A stretch of DNA of 64,000 nucleotides, taken from the NCBI GenBank assembly GCA_913056235.1, contig CAJXMW010000001.1:310001-374000 (forward strand), written 5' to 3'. Positions 52,468-61,574 of the stretch are shown piece after piece; positions within the stretch are counted from its first letter, which is position 1, and each line of letters starts with the position of its first letter. A model generated the notes under the pieces. That model made no database searches. It saw only the letters and a list, made by a program, of their open reading frames with translations, and was not told the DNA's origin. Both the position numbers and the translations under genes were made by a program. The stretch is from an uncultured Fodinibius sp. Its GTDB lineage: Bacteria > Bacteroidota > Rhodothermia > Balneolales > Balneolaceae.

Positions 52468-53575
52468 ACGTATTCAACATCACTGGCATTACCAGCATGA
52501 GAATTCGCTCGTCGTCTTCCTCTTCGGATGGCTTGACAATACCCGCCCGGTTGGGAGTTGAAAATTCGAAATATACCTCTTCGCCGTCAACATTGCCCAG
52601 CACGTCGGCCAGGTACTTGGCATTGAAGCCAATCTCCATCTCGTCATTGTCGTAATCGCAGGAAATGGTTTCCTTGGCCTCACTGCTCATGTCGATGTCT
52701 TCTGCCCGGATGGTAAGCTTGTCGGGATTGAGCTGCAGGCGAATCTGTCGCGTGGTAGAACTTGAGAAAATCGACACACGTTTGACCGTGGCCAGCATCT
52801 GCTCTTTGTTGATGACCAGCGTCTTTTCGTTGTCTTTGGGGATCACCGACTCATAGTTGGGATACTGCTCGTTAATCAGGCGCGTAATCACAATAGTGTT
52901 GCCGCTTTTGAACCGTGCATGATCTTCGGTGATGGTAAGCATACACTCTTCGTCATGCAGCGCTTTTTGCACCAGATTTAACGCTTTTTCGGGCACAATG
53001 AAGTCGATCTCCTCATCGCTGGTCAAATTCTCTTTGATGTATTTGACCAGTCGGTGTCCGTCGGTAGCAACGAACTTGCTCTCATCGGGACCGATATCAA
53101 AATAGACGCCCATCATAGCCGGACGCAGGTCGTCGTTTGAGACGGCAAAAAGTGTCTTGTCGATCGCTTTGGTAATCTCGTCTTTGGTGGTCTCCAGCGT
53201 ATGCCCTTCATCAAGATTGGGGACCTCGGGAAACTCATCGGGATCTTCGCCCACCAGCTTATAGGTTCCCTTGTCGGTACGGAACTTCACATTAAACTTT
53301 TCATCCACCTCAAAAGCAACAGGGATGTCCGGCAGCTGGCGAAGTGTCTCAATCAATCGACGTGCGGGAATTGCTACTGCCCCTCCATCATCGATATCCG
53401 CTTCCATCGATTCAATAATGGAAATTTCAAGATCCGTAGCTGTAAGGCGAAGAGAATCGCCGTTACTTTCAAAAAGAATAGTTTCAAGAATGGGAAGAGT
53501 GGCTTTATTGGGTACCGCTCCCGAAACGGCAGACAATGCATTAACCAGTTCGCTACTTGATACGTTGAATTTCAT
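52460..53575 (-). CDS. dnaN: DNA polymerase III subunit beta (sliding clamp)
   Basis: 371 residues, three repeated clamp domains. The start MKFNVSSSELVNALSAVSGAVPNKATLPILETILFES and the end ERILMLVMPVMLNTYA (MPM variant VMPVML) are typical. The clamp encircles DNA and tethers polymerase III and other ligands through a hydrophobic pocket; a possible ligand, the QANLF-ending protein, is encoded at 34 kb. Unusually there is no dnaA or recF beside it. It overlaps the next gene by eight bases. Confidence 0.97.
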   Translation of the reverse strand: MKFNVSSSELVNALSAVSGAVPNKATLPILETILFESNGDSLRLTATDLEISIIESMEADIDDGGAVAIPARRLIETLRQLPDIPVAFEVDEKFNVKFRTDKGTYKLVGEDPDEFPEVPNLDEGHTLETTKDEITKAIDKTLFAVSNDDLRPAMMGVYFDIGPDESKFVATDGHRLVKYIKENLTSDEEIDFIVPEKALNLVQKALHDEECMLTITEDHARFKSGNTIVITRLINEQYPNYESVIPKDNEKTLVINKEQMLATVKRVSIFSSSTTRQIRLQLNPDKLTIRAEDIDMSSEAKETISCDYDNDEMEIGFNAKYLADVLGNVDGEEVYFEFSTPNRAGIVKPSEEEDDERILMLVMPVMLNTYA

Positions 53576-53908
53576 AAATAAATATTTTTATAGCTAAGCG
53601 TTCGTCAGACATCAACAAATAGTCCGAATAATAAGTAACTAATACTAATAAATCCTTGCTCTCTTAGCAACCAAATAACGGCCCTATTCTTGGGAGAAGA
53701 CCACTCTGATATGATGCTTCTCAACAATAGAAATTACCGCCAAATGTAAGCTTAATATTTGTCGAAAAATTTACTTACAGAGCTCGGCCAATCATCAGTA
53801 CCAAATGACGCCTAACTATTCTTTCCCGTTATACCCTCATAAAAAAGAGCTCATATTTCCTTATATTCAGCATTCCGCAAATCAGCATTTTATAAGACCT
53901 GATCATAC
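53576..53908. other. 333-base intergenic region between dnaN and miaA
   Basis: The two genes are divergent, so both promoters should be here. The sequence is A+T-rich with no ORF, no TTATCCACA-type DnaA boxes and no hairpin of note; it does not look like an origin. Confidence 0.5.
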
Positions 53909-54835
53909 GTGCGCATACTGTTACTTGGCCCTACAGCTGTCGGCAAAACCACACTCTCGCTGGAACTGGCTCAGGAGTTAGATGCCGAAATAATCTCGGT
54001 GGATTCTCGACAGTGCTACAAATATATGAATATCGGCACTGCTACCCCTACAGAAGGGGAACGCGGCGGCATCCCGCACTATAACCTGTCGATCATCGAC
54101 CCCGCTACAAAAGACAACGTGATGAATTACTACGAGCGGGCCCAACAGTGGGAACACGACATCCTATCGCGAGGTAAAACACCGCTCTACGTGGGGGGCA
54201 GCACTCTGCACGTACAATGTTCGATCCAGCCGCTGGATGACGTACCCGAGGCCAACGAGGAAAATATAGCTGAGCTCGAAGCTCGAATCGAGAACGAGGG
54301 CATCAAATCGTTGTACGACCAACTGCAAGAAGTCGATCGCGAATACGCACAGCAAATGGACGGGATGAATACCCAGCGTATTGTGCGCGCACTCGATGTT
54401 TGGATGCAAACCGGACGCCCATTTTCATCTTTTCATTCAGATGATGATACGATTTCCGTTCCCGATGACATGCTGGTATTTGGGCTCAAACGGGATCGAC
54501 AGAAACTTTACGACCGCATCAACCGACGTGTAGACCAGATGTTTGAACAGGGCTTTCTGGATGAAGTACGCTCTATCCTCGACATGGGATACTCACTCGA
54601 TGACCCCGGCCTGAACACCGTGGGCTACAAAGAAGCCATTAGATATCTGCATGATGAAATCAGCCGTGAGCAAATGATCAAAGACATGAAAACACAAACG
54701 CGCCGTTACGCCAAGCGGCAACTCTCTTGGTTTCGTCGCTGGGATTTCATTGACTGGATTGACCTGGATCAGACCGAAAATACCCAAGCCCGTAACTACA
54801 TATTACAGCAGCAAATCCAATTTACAAGGCAATAA
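53909..54835 (+). CDS. miaA: tRNA dimethylallyltransferase
   Basis: 308 residues from a GTG at 53909 (MRILLLGPTAVGKTTLSLELA). The P-loop GPTAVGKTT, the catalytic DSRQCYKYMNIGTATPT with the conserved Asp, and GGSTLHVQ and LNTVGYKEAIRYL motifs are present. MiaA puts a dimethylallyl group on A37 of tRNAs reading U-start codons. The usual zinc-finger-like insertion is as in bacterial forms. Single gene, divergent from dnaN. Confidence 0.96.
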   Translation: MRILLLGPTAVGKTTLSLELAQELDAEIISVDSRQCYKYMNIGTATPTEGERGGIPHYNLSIIDPATKDNVMNYYERAQQWEHDILSRGKTPLYVGGSTLHVQCSIQPLDDVPEANEENIAELEARIENEGIKSLYDQLQEVDREYAQQMDGMNTQRIVRALDVWMQTGRPFSSFHSDDDTISVPDDMLVFGLKRDRQKLYDRINRRVDQMFEQGFLDEVRSILDMGYSLDDPGLNTVGYKEAIRYLHDEISREQMIKDMKTQTRRYAKRQLSWFRRWDFIDWIDLDQTENTQARNYILQQQIQFTRQ

Positions 54836-54971
54836 AATTCCGCTCGATACCTTCTTAAATATAGCTATAAATCAATTGTTTGAATCAAAATTCATAACAA
54901 ATTAAGGTTAGCAGCTAAGGCAAATAACATTTAACTTTACCTTCATTTAAAACTGCACAATTTTATCACCG

Positions 54972-55220
54972 ATGTATAAGGCTACTGTAAACGTAACACT
55001 TAGAGAATCTATTTTAGACCCCAAAGGCAAAGCAGCTCATCATGCCCTGAAAGACCTTGGCCTGCCCGAGGTTAATAGTGTACGTATTGGCAAATTGATT
55101 GAGATGAACATCGATGCCGACAGTAAAGATGAAGCATTTGAAATTGCCGAGACGGCCTGCACCAAGCTGTTGGCCAACGAAGTGATGGAAGATTTTGAAA
55201 TCGAGATCCACGAAAACTAA
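54972..55220 (+). CDS. purS: phosphoribosylformylglycinamidine synthase subunit PurS
   Basis: 82 residues. MYKATVNVTLRESILDPKGKAAHHALKDLGLPEVNSVRIGKLIEM is the PurS signature. PurS bridges PurL and PurQ in the three-subunit FGAM synthase of purine synthesis. It opens a purS-clpS-purQ run with gaps of 11 and 3 bases. Presence of PurS implies the small PurL type elsewhere in the genome. Confidence 0.96.
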   Translation: MYKATVNVTLRESILDPKGKAAHHALKDLGLPEVNSVRIGKLIEMNIDADSKDEAFEIAETACTKLLANEVMEDFEIEIHEN

Positions 55221-55231
55221 TTAGCAACATT

Positions 55232-55570
55232 ATGAACGACCTGCTTTTTAGCATGTTGGGATCCAAGCCCGGAAGTGAAGAACAAGAAAAACCGGGCACC
55301 GAAGTTGAGGTACTGGAAAAAGAACAGGAAGATGAAGACGAGGAAACCCCGTGGCGGGTTATCCTGTATGATGATGACATCCATACCTTCGAAGAAGTTA
55401 TTAACCAGCTCATGAAGGCACTGGACTGCAATCAATCCCACGCCGAAGAGCTCACGTACAAAGTACACAACGAGGGCAAAGCCGAAGTCTACGAAGGCAG
55501 TTTTGAAGATTGCTTCGAGGTCAACGGCGTGCTCAAAGAAATTCAACTTGTCACCGAAATTAAAGGATAA
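55232..55570 (+). CDS. clpS: ClpS-like adaptor domain protein
   Basis: 112 residues. A charged N-terminal lead (about 40 residues, Glu-rich) precedes the ClpS core PWRVILYDDDIHTFEEVINQLMKALDCNQSHAEELTYKVHNEGKAEVYEG. ClpS delivers N-degron substrates to ClpA/ClpC. Of the ligand residues, the Asn of the NDD turn is Asp here (YDDD) while the second Asp and the His of VHNEGKA are kept, which could change the recognised N-terminal residues. It is set between purS and purQ in one transcript, an odd place with no clear functional link. Confidence 0.85.
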   Translation: MNDLLFSMLGSKPGSEEQEKPGTEVEVLEKEQEDEDEETPWRVILYDDDIHTFEEVINQLMKALDCNQSHAEELTYKVHNEGKAEVYEGSFEDCFEVNGVLKEIQLVTEIKG

Positions 55571-55573
55571 ACC

Positions 55574-56275
55574 GTGTCTGCTAAATTTGGAGTAATTGTT
55601 TTTCCCGGATCTAACTGCGACCATGATGCCTACCATGCTCTGGCGCACGTCATGAACGCTGAAACAAAATTTCTCTGGCACAAGGATACCGATCTTTCGG
55701 GCATCGACTTTTTGTTGATTCCGGGCGGCTTTTCCTATGGCGATTACTTACGCTCAGGAGCTATTGCCCGTTTTTCGCCCATCATGCAGTCAGTTATTGA
55801 TTTCGCCGAAAAAGGCGGCCCTGTGCTGGGCGTATGCAATGGATTTCAAATTTTGCTTGAGGCCGGCTTGCTACCGGGAGCTATGCTCCATAATCAGCAA
55901 CTACGGTTCGTCTGTAAACACACCCATATTCGCTGCGAGACATCGAACTCACTCTTCACACGCAACATCGAAAAAGGTAGTATCCTGAAAATTCCCGTAG
56001 CCCACGGTGAAGGAAACTATTTTACGGATGACGATCAGCTAAAAAAACTACAGGATAACGACCAGATCGTCTTTCGCTATTGTGACGAAGACGGCAACAC
56101 TACAGAAGAAGCCAACTTTAACGGCTCGATAGATAACATTGCCGGTATCTGCAATACCGATCGTAATGTGCTGGGTATGATGCCGCACCCGGAACGCGCG
56201 GTTGAAGATATACTGGGCTCTGACGATGGGAAAAAGATCTTTGAGTCGGTACTCAACGAGCTGGCAGTTGCATAA
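55574..56275 (+). CDS. purQ: phosphoribosylformylglycinamidine synthase subunit PurQ (glutaminase)
   Basis: 233 residues from a GTG at 55574 ([23 protein letters not shown]). The class I glutamine amidotransferase triad is Cys in [11 protein letters not shown], and His and Glu in [30 protein letters not shown] is the PurQ hallmark. It supplies ammonia from glutamine to PurL. It follows clpS by three bases, so it is translationally close to it. Confidence 0.97.
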   Translation: MSAKFGVIVFPGSNCDHDAYHALAHVMNAETKFLWHKDTDLSGIDFLLIPGGFSYGDYLRSGAIARFSPIMQSVIDFAEKGGPVLGVCNGFQILLEAGLLPGAMLHNQQLRFVCKHTHIRCETSNSLFTRNIEKGSILKIPVAHGEGNYFTDDDQLKKLQDNDQIVFRYCDEDGNTTEEANFNGSIDNIAGICNTDRNVLGMMPHPERAVEDILGSDDGKKIFESVLNELAVA

Positions 56276-56296
56276 AGTCAGAACCAATCCTCTTTT

Positions 56297-57064
56297 ATGC
56301 AGGAACAATCCAACAATAAAACGCTGTATAGCAAAGGGCTGACCAAGAGCTATAAAAAACGCACGGTTGTTTCGGATGTCTCCATCGATGTTACACAAGG
56401 CCAAATTGTAGGACTTCTGGGCCCAAACGGTGCTGGCAAAACAACCACCTTTTATATGTTTGTGGGACTGGTTACGCCCGAGACCGGAGAAATTTTTCTC
56501 GACGACAAAAACCTGACCGGCATGCCGATGTACAAACGTGCCCGATTAGGTGTTGGATATCTTTCCCAGGAGGCGAGCGTATTCCGCAATCTAACCGTAC
56601 GGGAGAACCTTGAGTCGATACTGCAATTTTTTGATTTTTCGGATCAAGAAATTAACAATCGTGTTGATCAGCTTATTGAAGAATTTGGTTTAGAGCGCGT
56701 CATTGACAGCAAAGGCTATAGCCTGTCGGGCGGGGAGCGCCGGCGTACCGAGATTGCCCGGGCCCTCGTGACGGATCCCAGTTTTATTTTACTTGATGAA
56801 CCTTTTGCCGGCGTGGATCCCATTGCCGTAGAAGACATCCAGGAAATTGTAGCTGATCTCAAATATCGCAACATCGGCATTTTCATTACCGATCATAACG
56901 TACACGAAACCCTGGCCATCACCGATCGAGCTTACCTGATGTTTGAAGGGAGAATCCTGAAAGAAGGATCGGCCGATGACCTAGCTGAAGATGAGGAAGC
57001 ACGTCGGTTGTATCTGGGCAGTCAGTTTCGACTGGATCGTTATGGAGGACAGCAGGAAGAATAG
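56297..57064 (+). CDS. lptB: LPS export ABC transporter ATP-binding protein LptB
   Basis: 255 residues. Walker [27 protein letters not shown]-loop [18 protein letters not shown], signature [15 protein letters not shown] and Walker [21 protein letters not shown] with H-loop [18 protein letters not shown] are those of LptB. LptB powers extraction of lipopolysaccharide by LptFG. A short N-terminal lead ([18 protein letters not shown]) is normal. It follows purQ by 21 bases. Confidence 0.96.
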   Translation: MQEQSNNKTLYSKGLTKSYKKRTVVSDVSIDVTQGQIVGLLGPNGAGKTTTFYMFVGLVTPETGEIFLDDKNLTGMPMYKRARLGVGYLSQEASVFRNLTVRENLESILQFFDFSDQEINNRVDQLIEEFGLERVIDSKGYSLSGGERRRTEIARALVTDPSFILLDEPFAGVDPIAVEDIQEIVADLKYRNIGIFITDHNVHETLAITDRAYLMFEGRILKEGSADDLAEDEEARRLYLGSQFRLDRYGGQQEE

Positions 57065-57089
57065 ATTTTTAACAATAAATTATTTTGAT

Positions 57090-57422
57090 ATGGAAGAGAT
57101 CACAGTTCAGGAATTCAAAAAGAAACTAGACAGTGATAATCACAATGTGTTTTTGCTGGACGTGCGGGAGCCGTTTGAACAGTATCAGTCTAAAATAGAA
57201 TGCGAGAACTCTAAACTTATTCCGGTAGGAGAACTACAATCCCGACTGGATGAAATTGAGTCGCAAAAAGACAGTGAAATCGTTTGTCTTTGCCGCAGTG
57301 GGAGCCGTAGCTCAGAAGCGTGTAAACTGCTGGAAGAGGAGGGGTTTTCGAACGTAAAAAACCTCAAGGGCGGCATCAACGAGTGGGCTCGCGAAATTGA
57401 TGACAGCCTACCAGTATATTAA
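57090..57422 (+). CDS. rhodanese-like domain protein
   Basis: 110 residues from the ATG at 57090 (MEEITVQEFKKKLDSD); the open frame extends upstream into lptB but that part is not family-like. A single rhodanese domain holds LLDVREPFEQ, the active-site loop CRSGSRS with the catalytic Cys, and NLKGGINEWAREID. It carries sulfane sulfur as a persulfide; acceptor unknown. Convergent with rho. Confidence 0.93.
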   Translation: MEEITVQEFKKKLDSDNHNVFLLDVREPFEQYQSKIECENSKLIPVGELQSRLDEIESQKDSEIVCLCRSGSRSSEACKLLEEEGFSNVKNLKGGINEWAREIDDSLPVY

Positions 57423-57430
57423 AAGTGTTT

Positions 57431-57493
57431 TAAGTGTTGGTGTGTTTGTGTGTTAAAGTTTGAGCAGTTCCAACTTTAACACCTTAACACTTC
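57431..57493. terminator. bidirectional hairpin between rhodanese and rho genes
   Basis: Eleven-base arms gtgttaaagtt (57450-57460) and aactttaacac (57472-57482) around an 11-base loop, extended by imperfect aagtgtt pairing outside, fill the gap between the convergent rhodanese and rho genes. The stem is A+T-rich and has no long T run, so strength is uncertain. Confidence 0.5.
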
Positions 57494-57498
57494 GAACT

Positions 57499-58695
57499 TT
57501 ACACCATCGCCGCAATCTGATTGAGCAGCTCTTCATTACTGTCGGTATTGCGTAACACTTTTAACAGACTCTGCATGGATTCTTTGGGCGACTTTTTAAG
57601 CAGGTATCGCCGCACCATGTTGCGCTCTTCCATTGAGTTGCCGATAAACTTATCCTCATTTCGTGTTCCGGATGAGCTAATATTAATGGCAGGGAAGATG
57701 CGATCGTTAGCCAGCTCGCGATCCAGTACGAGCTCCATATTACCGGTTCCCTTAAACTCTTCAAAGATCAGGTCATCCATTCGGGAATTCGTTTCAATCA
57801 GACAGGTCGCAATAATCGTCAGCGAACCACCGCCTTCGATCTTGCGGGCCGAACCGAAAATTTTCTTTGGAATCTCCAGCGCGCGAATATCCAATCCACC
57901 CGAAAGCGTACGTCCACTGCTTTCTTGCACGTTGTTGTAAGAACGTCCAAGACGCGTTAAAGAGTCGATGAGCAAGACTGCATCATCGCCCATTTCGGCT
58001 TTTCGCTTCACATACCCCAATGCCAATTCTGTAATACGAATATGACTATCAGTAGGCTTGTCATTGGATGAAGCAAACACTTCTGCATCGGTCGATCGCA
58101 GAAAATCTGTCACCTCTTCAGGACGTTCATCCACTAACAGGACTCCAGTACTTATATCGGGATGATTTTCAGTCAGTGACTCAGCAATCTTCTTAAGTAA
58201 TACGGTTTTACCAGTGCGGGGCGGCGCCACAATAAGCGCACGTTGCCCCTTACCAATAGGAGCCACAAGGTCCATCACACGCATATCAATATTCTCGGGA
58301 TCCACCCCAAGTTTAATATGCTCGACTGGCATAATGGGTGTTTGTAGCTCAAAGCGGGTAGCTCGTTGCCACTCCATAGGATCGCGTCCATTAATCTTTT
58401 CGATAGAGTAAATATGGCGGTGGCCGTGGTTATCCTCCTCGTATTCACCCTCAATTTCCAATCCCGGTCGCAGGTTATGATGCTTAACTTCGTCGGGTTT
58501 CAAAAAAGGGTCACGAGGCTCGTAGCTGAACTCATGGTCTTTTTGACGCGCAAAACCATAACCTTTCTCGTTGATTTCAACGACACCTTCGTATCGGCCT
58601 GCGATCTCAACATTTTGATTTTCGTTAAAACGCGGCACAAACACATTGTTATTATTATTTCGGCCGCGATTCTTATTATTTCGTGAACGTCCCAT
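57499..58695 (-). CDS. rho: transcription termination factor Rho
   Basis: 398 residues. An Asn/Arg-rich N-terminal tail (GRSRNNKNRGRNNNNNVFVPRFN) is followed by the cold-shock-like RNA-binding domain (EGVVEINEKGYGFAR) and the RecA-like hexameric ATPase with Walker A IVAPPRTGKTVLLKK, Walker B VLLIDSLTRLGRSYN, and the GTGNMELVLDRELA R-loop region. Rho translocates on RNA 5' to 3' and ends transcription. The basic low-complexity tail is typical for Bacteroidota Rho. Confidence 0.97.
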   Translation of the reverse strand: MGRSRNNKNRGRNNNNNVFVPRFNENQNVEIAGRYEGVVEINEKGYGFARQKDHEFSYEPRDPFLKPDEVKHHNLRPGLEIEGEYEEDNHGHRHIYSIEKINGRDPMEWQRATRFELQTPIMPVEHIKLGVDPENIDMRVMDLVAPIGKGQRALIVAPPRTGKTVLLKKIAESLTENHPDISTGVLLVDERPEEVTDFLRSTDAEVFASSNDKPTDSHIRITELALGYVKRKAEMGDDAVLLIDSLTRLGRSYNNVQESSGRTLSGGLDIRALEIPKKIFGSARKIEGGGSLTIIATCLIETNSRMDDLIFEEFKGTGNMELVLDRELANDRIFPAINISSSGTRNEDKFIGNSMEERNMVRRYLLKKSPKESMQSLLKVLRNTDSNEELLNQIAAMV

Positions 58696-58794
58696 TACAT
58701 CCAGTTTGATTAGGTCTTAACCATCTTGAGCCGATGTTGCTATTGCTCAAAATGCTAGAATTGAAGTTTAATTTAAAAGAAGTGAGAGGTGAAT

Positions 58795-58828
58795 AAAGCA
58801 GTGCAGCTTTATACAACTGCACTGCTTT
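58795..58828 (-). terminator. terminator of the TPR-to-comA transcript
   Basis: Twelve-base perfect arms aaagcagtgcag and ctgcactgcttt with a ten-base loop lie 38 bases past the TPR gene stop; on the minus strand tttattc follows. Likely terminator, with moderate T tract. Confidence 0.55.
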
Positions 58829-58866
58829 CAAGAAGTAAGATAAAAATGTTTGACGATATTTAAAAT

Positions 58867-60204
58867 CTATCGTACCGTCGTTGTTTCATTGATCCAGCCG
58901 TAGCATTTTCTGAGCGACGAATTAATCTTAAAACTGTCACCTTTCTCAAGTGGTGGCTGCCAGAAGAATTTTTCCTCTGTCGTAGGAGTTACCGGACTAT
59001 AAGCCTTGTACTTGCGATCGACCTGGCTGGTTGTCGTCGGATCGGTTTGCTTAGCCTTGTCCAGATAATCCAATACCAACCAGTAAACTACTTTGTCTTT
59101 GCGATCCAGCTTGCGATCGCTAGTGCATTGGCTAACAGCCTCAGCATAAATATCGGCAATTTTCACATAAGGCACTCCCCTATCAGGATCTAAGTCAGCG
59201 GCCTGACGTGCATATTTTCGGGCCGTCTGCAGACCTCCCTTATTCAAATAAGCTTCGGAAAGTTTAAGCGCAATATTAGCTTTTTCCTTATCCTCCGAAG
59301 CTTTATCCATCGCCTCTTTCAAATACTTCACGGCCATATCATAATTTGCATTGCTTATCGCATCGTTGGCCACCGCCATTGTGTTATCGAAGCTGGGGTT
59401 GATCTTGTAGAGCTTATCACTAATTGCACTGGCCTTCTGCATCATATCCTGCTCTTGGTAGACTGTGCGCAGCTCATTCAAAACCTTTACATTTTTAGGT
59501 TCTTCTTTGATTCGATTTTCCAGGAAGGTTATCTGTTCTTCTGGAGAATCGAACAGCTTCTTCCGCTGCTGGTTGAAGAAACTTTGCAAATCACTCGATG
59601 CATACTGCTCAGCCTGCTTCATAATGCTCAGAGCTTTATCCTTTTCCCCGGCACCAATGAGTTCTTGAATAACTACCTTTATGTAATAGCCATCCCCAAA
59701 GTTGGTGAACTCTTTAGGGTTGATTTTAAAAGCTTTGGTATAATCTTCAGCTGCTTTTACCGAGGCATTCTCTATGTAGCTGGAGTGGGTTTGATACAAA
59801 CGACCCCGTTTGATATACCAGTTATACATATCGAGCTTACTTTTAGGATATTTTTCAAACGCCTTTCCAAAAATCATCAACGCTGTATCCACATACGCTT
59901 CTTTCAGCGAGGGATCCTGCTTCTTTTTGGCTACCTCACTGTACGCAGTAATCAGTCGATCCAGGTTTTTCTTAAGTTCAAATCTGGGATATCCTTCAAG
60001 CGTCTCTGGCATACCTTTCCAAATCCAGCCGCCAAATTTCATCGCTTCTTCATACGATTCATTCCGGTAGTTCTCATAAAAAAGGGAATAGGCTTCAATC
60101 TCACTTAGCCCACTCGGTGGGTTCACAGAAGACTGTTCCGTCTGCGCAAACGACCAGCTACTGCCTAAGAAGATTAAAGCAGATATTAATAATAGCTTCT
60201 TCAT
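58867..60204 (-). CDS. exported tetratricopeptide-repeat protein
   Basis: 445 residues. A signal peptide (MKKLLLISALIFLGSSWSFAQ) is followed by helical repeats of TPR type: ASVKAAEDYTKAFKINPKEF, AVKYLKEAMDKASEDKEKANIALKLSEAYL, LQTARKYARQAADLDPDRGVPYVKIADIYAEA. It likely scaffolds periplasmic or outer-membrane complexes. It is last of five minus-strand genes and is 59 bases after the outer-membrane protein gene, so cotranscription is likely. Confidence 0.88.
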   Translation of the reverse strand: MKKLLLISALIFLGSSWSFAQTEQSSVNPPSGLSEIEAYSLFYENYRNESYEEAMKFGGWIWKGMPETLEGYPRFELKKNLDRLITAYSEVAKKKQDPSLKEAYVDTALMIFGKAFEKYPKSKLDMYNWYIKRGRLYQTHSSYIENASVKAAEDYTKAFKINPKEFTNFGDGYYIKVVIQELIGAGEKDKALSIMKQAEQYASSDLQSFFNQQRKKLFDSPEEQITFLENRIKEEPKNVKVLNELRTVYQEQDMMQKASAISDKLYKINPSFDNTMAVANDAISNANYDMAVKYLKEAMDKASEDKEKANIALKLSEAYLNKGGLQTARKYARQAADLDPDRGVPYVKIADIYAEAVSQCTSDRKLDRKDKVVYWLVLDYLDKAKQTDPTTTSQVDRKYKAYSPVTPTTEEKFFWQPPLEKGDSFKINSSLRKCYGWINETTTVR

Positions 60205-60263
60205 AACTCTTGCAATTTACTCTATGGTTCAGGTTAAAAACTCATTTCGGGCTGATTTATTAT

Positions 60264-61568
60264 TTATTGCAACTTTGGCCGGTAAAACATAACCTCAGCT
60301 AAGTTGAGAGACAATCGCACACCAAAAATTTGTTCCTTTACTAAGTTTGAAGAACTCGTCCCTCGAATGCCATACTCAAAACTTAGATCAATAGAGGATC
60401 TTGAACGCGGCGCCCGTATCCCCAGCCCAAAAGAAAATTTTAGCGTATTTATTTGTTGTCCCTCCAATTTAATGTGTCCGGTGTCGTAGGAAATACCGGT
60501 ACGATACTTAAAATTAGATAAAAACTTGTTTGATCCAGTAACATAGGGAAGGTACTGCATTCCCAATCCCAGCTTGTAACGATCTACAAACATTTCTTCT
60601 TCTGAGGGCTTAAAATCGTTCTTGTAATTCGACCAGCCCTGGTACAATCCTTCCAACCCAAACATTAACAGGTTGTTGGGGCTATAACTGAGCCCCCCGG
60701 TAATTTTCGTCGGCATCCGTATAGTTCCATCACTATTGGGTAACTCTTTGGTGAGAGTCACTCGACCACTGTTAAGGGTACCCGTCTGCTTCTGCTCAGC
60801 ACTCATTGAAACCGGTAGCGAAACGCTTGCACCAATTCCCAAAAGATCATCGCTATGCAAAAAGTCAGGCACTCTAATAAAGGTACCAAAACGATTTCCA
60901 AATCCAACAGCATTACTTTCAACTGTGTAATTGGAAGTTCGGTACGAAGCCGAAGAATTTTGTAAAAATCGAGCCGTAAAACCATCATCAATAGACATAA
61001 ACATGAGGGAGGCGGCGTACCCTACAGAAATATTTTCATTTATCTTCCAACCCAAGCCAAATTCTGCTCGGTTTACCCCTCCACTGCCCTCGTTTTCCAT
61101 CACAAGATTTACCGTATCCTGCTGTACGCCATCACCTATGTACCGCGTTTCTTGGTTAAAGGTACGGAAGGAAGCTTCGGTAACTGGCGAAAACGAGCCA
61201 GATATGCCAAGCTTGCCACGCAGTATTGGAAGCTGTAACTGAAACTGATTAACCGAGAAGTTCGAATTGGTGGCACTCTCCGTTGCATTACTCGCATTAT
61301 AACTATCAATTCCAATGCCTCCGCTGCCCAAACCATATACAATACTGCCCAAATGGGCTGGGTTTGTCAGGTTACTTACAAACGGCTCGTCGTAGGCAAC
61401 ACCCAACAGTCCCATAGACTGGGCTGCTACATTAGCCGTTGCCACAGGATATCCAACTCCGATCTTGGAGTAAACAGAGCCGCTTCTTGCCTTACTATCT
61501 TCAGTTTGAGCAAATGCTATAGAAGAAAACAGACTGCAAAGTACCGTTATAAAAACTACTTTTTTCAA
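60264..61568 (-). CDS. outer-membrane beta-barrel protein (FadL/PorV-like)
   Basis: 434 residues. Signal peptide MKKVVFITVLCSLFSSIAFAQ, then SKIGVGYPVATANVAAQSMGLLGVAYDEPFVSNLTNPAHLG, which recalls the hatch region of FadL/UPF0164/PorV proteins, followed by alternating strands up to a terminal LSLNLAEVMFYRPKLQ. PorV-like members help deliver or carry cargo of type IX secretion; FadL members carry hydrophobic compounds. I cannot choose between them. Six bases separate it from the lipoprotein gene upstream. Confidence 0.82.
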   Translation of the reverse strand: MKKVVFITVLCSLFSSIAFAQTEDSKARSGSVYSKIGVGYPVATANVAAQSMGLLGVAYDEPFVSNLTNPAHLGSIVYGLGSGGIGIDSYNASNATESATNSNFSVNQFQLQLPILRGKLGISGSFSPVTEASFRTFNQETRYIGDGVQQDTVNLVMENEGSGGVNRAEFGLGWKINENISVGYAASLMFMSIDDGFTARFLQNSSASYRTSNYTVESNAVGFGNRFGTFIRVPDFLHSDDLLGIGASVSLPVSMSAEQKQTGTLNSGRVTLTKELPNSDGTIRMPTKITGGLSYSPNNLLMFGLEGLYQGWSNYKNDFKPSEEEMFVDRYKLGLGMQYLPYVTGSNKFLSNFKYRTGISYDTGHIKLEGQQINTLKFSFGLGIRAPRSRSSIDLSFEYGIRGTSSSNLVKEQIFGVRLSLNLAEVMFYRPKLQ

Positions 61569-61574
61569 CGCTAG

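Noticed and set aside
52460-53908. dnaN locus as a marker of the replication origin
   Set aside because: No dnaA, recF or gyrB nearby and no DnaA boxes in the 333-base gap upstream.
56991-57089. Upstream extension of the rhodanese frame into lptB
   Set aside because: The extension overlaps the lptB end and is not rhodanese-like; ATG at 57090 starts the domain normally.
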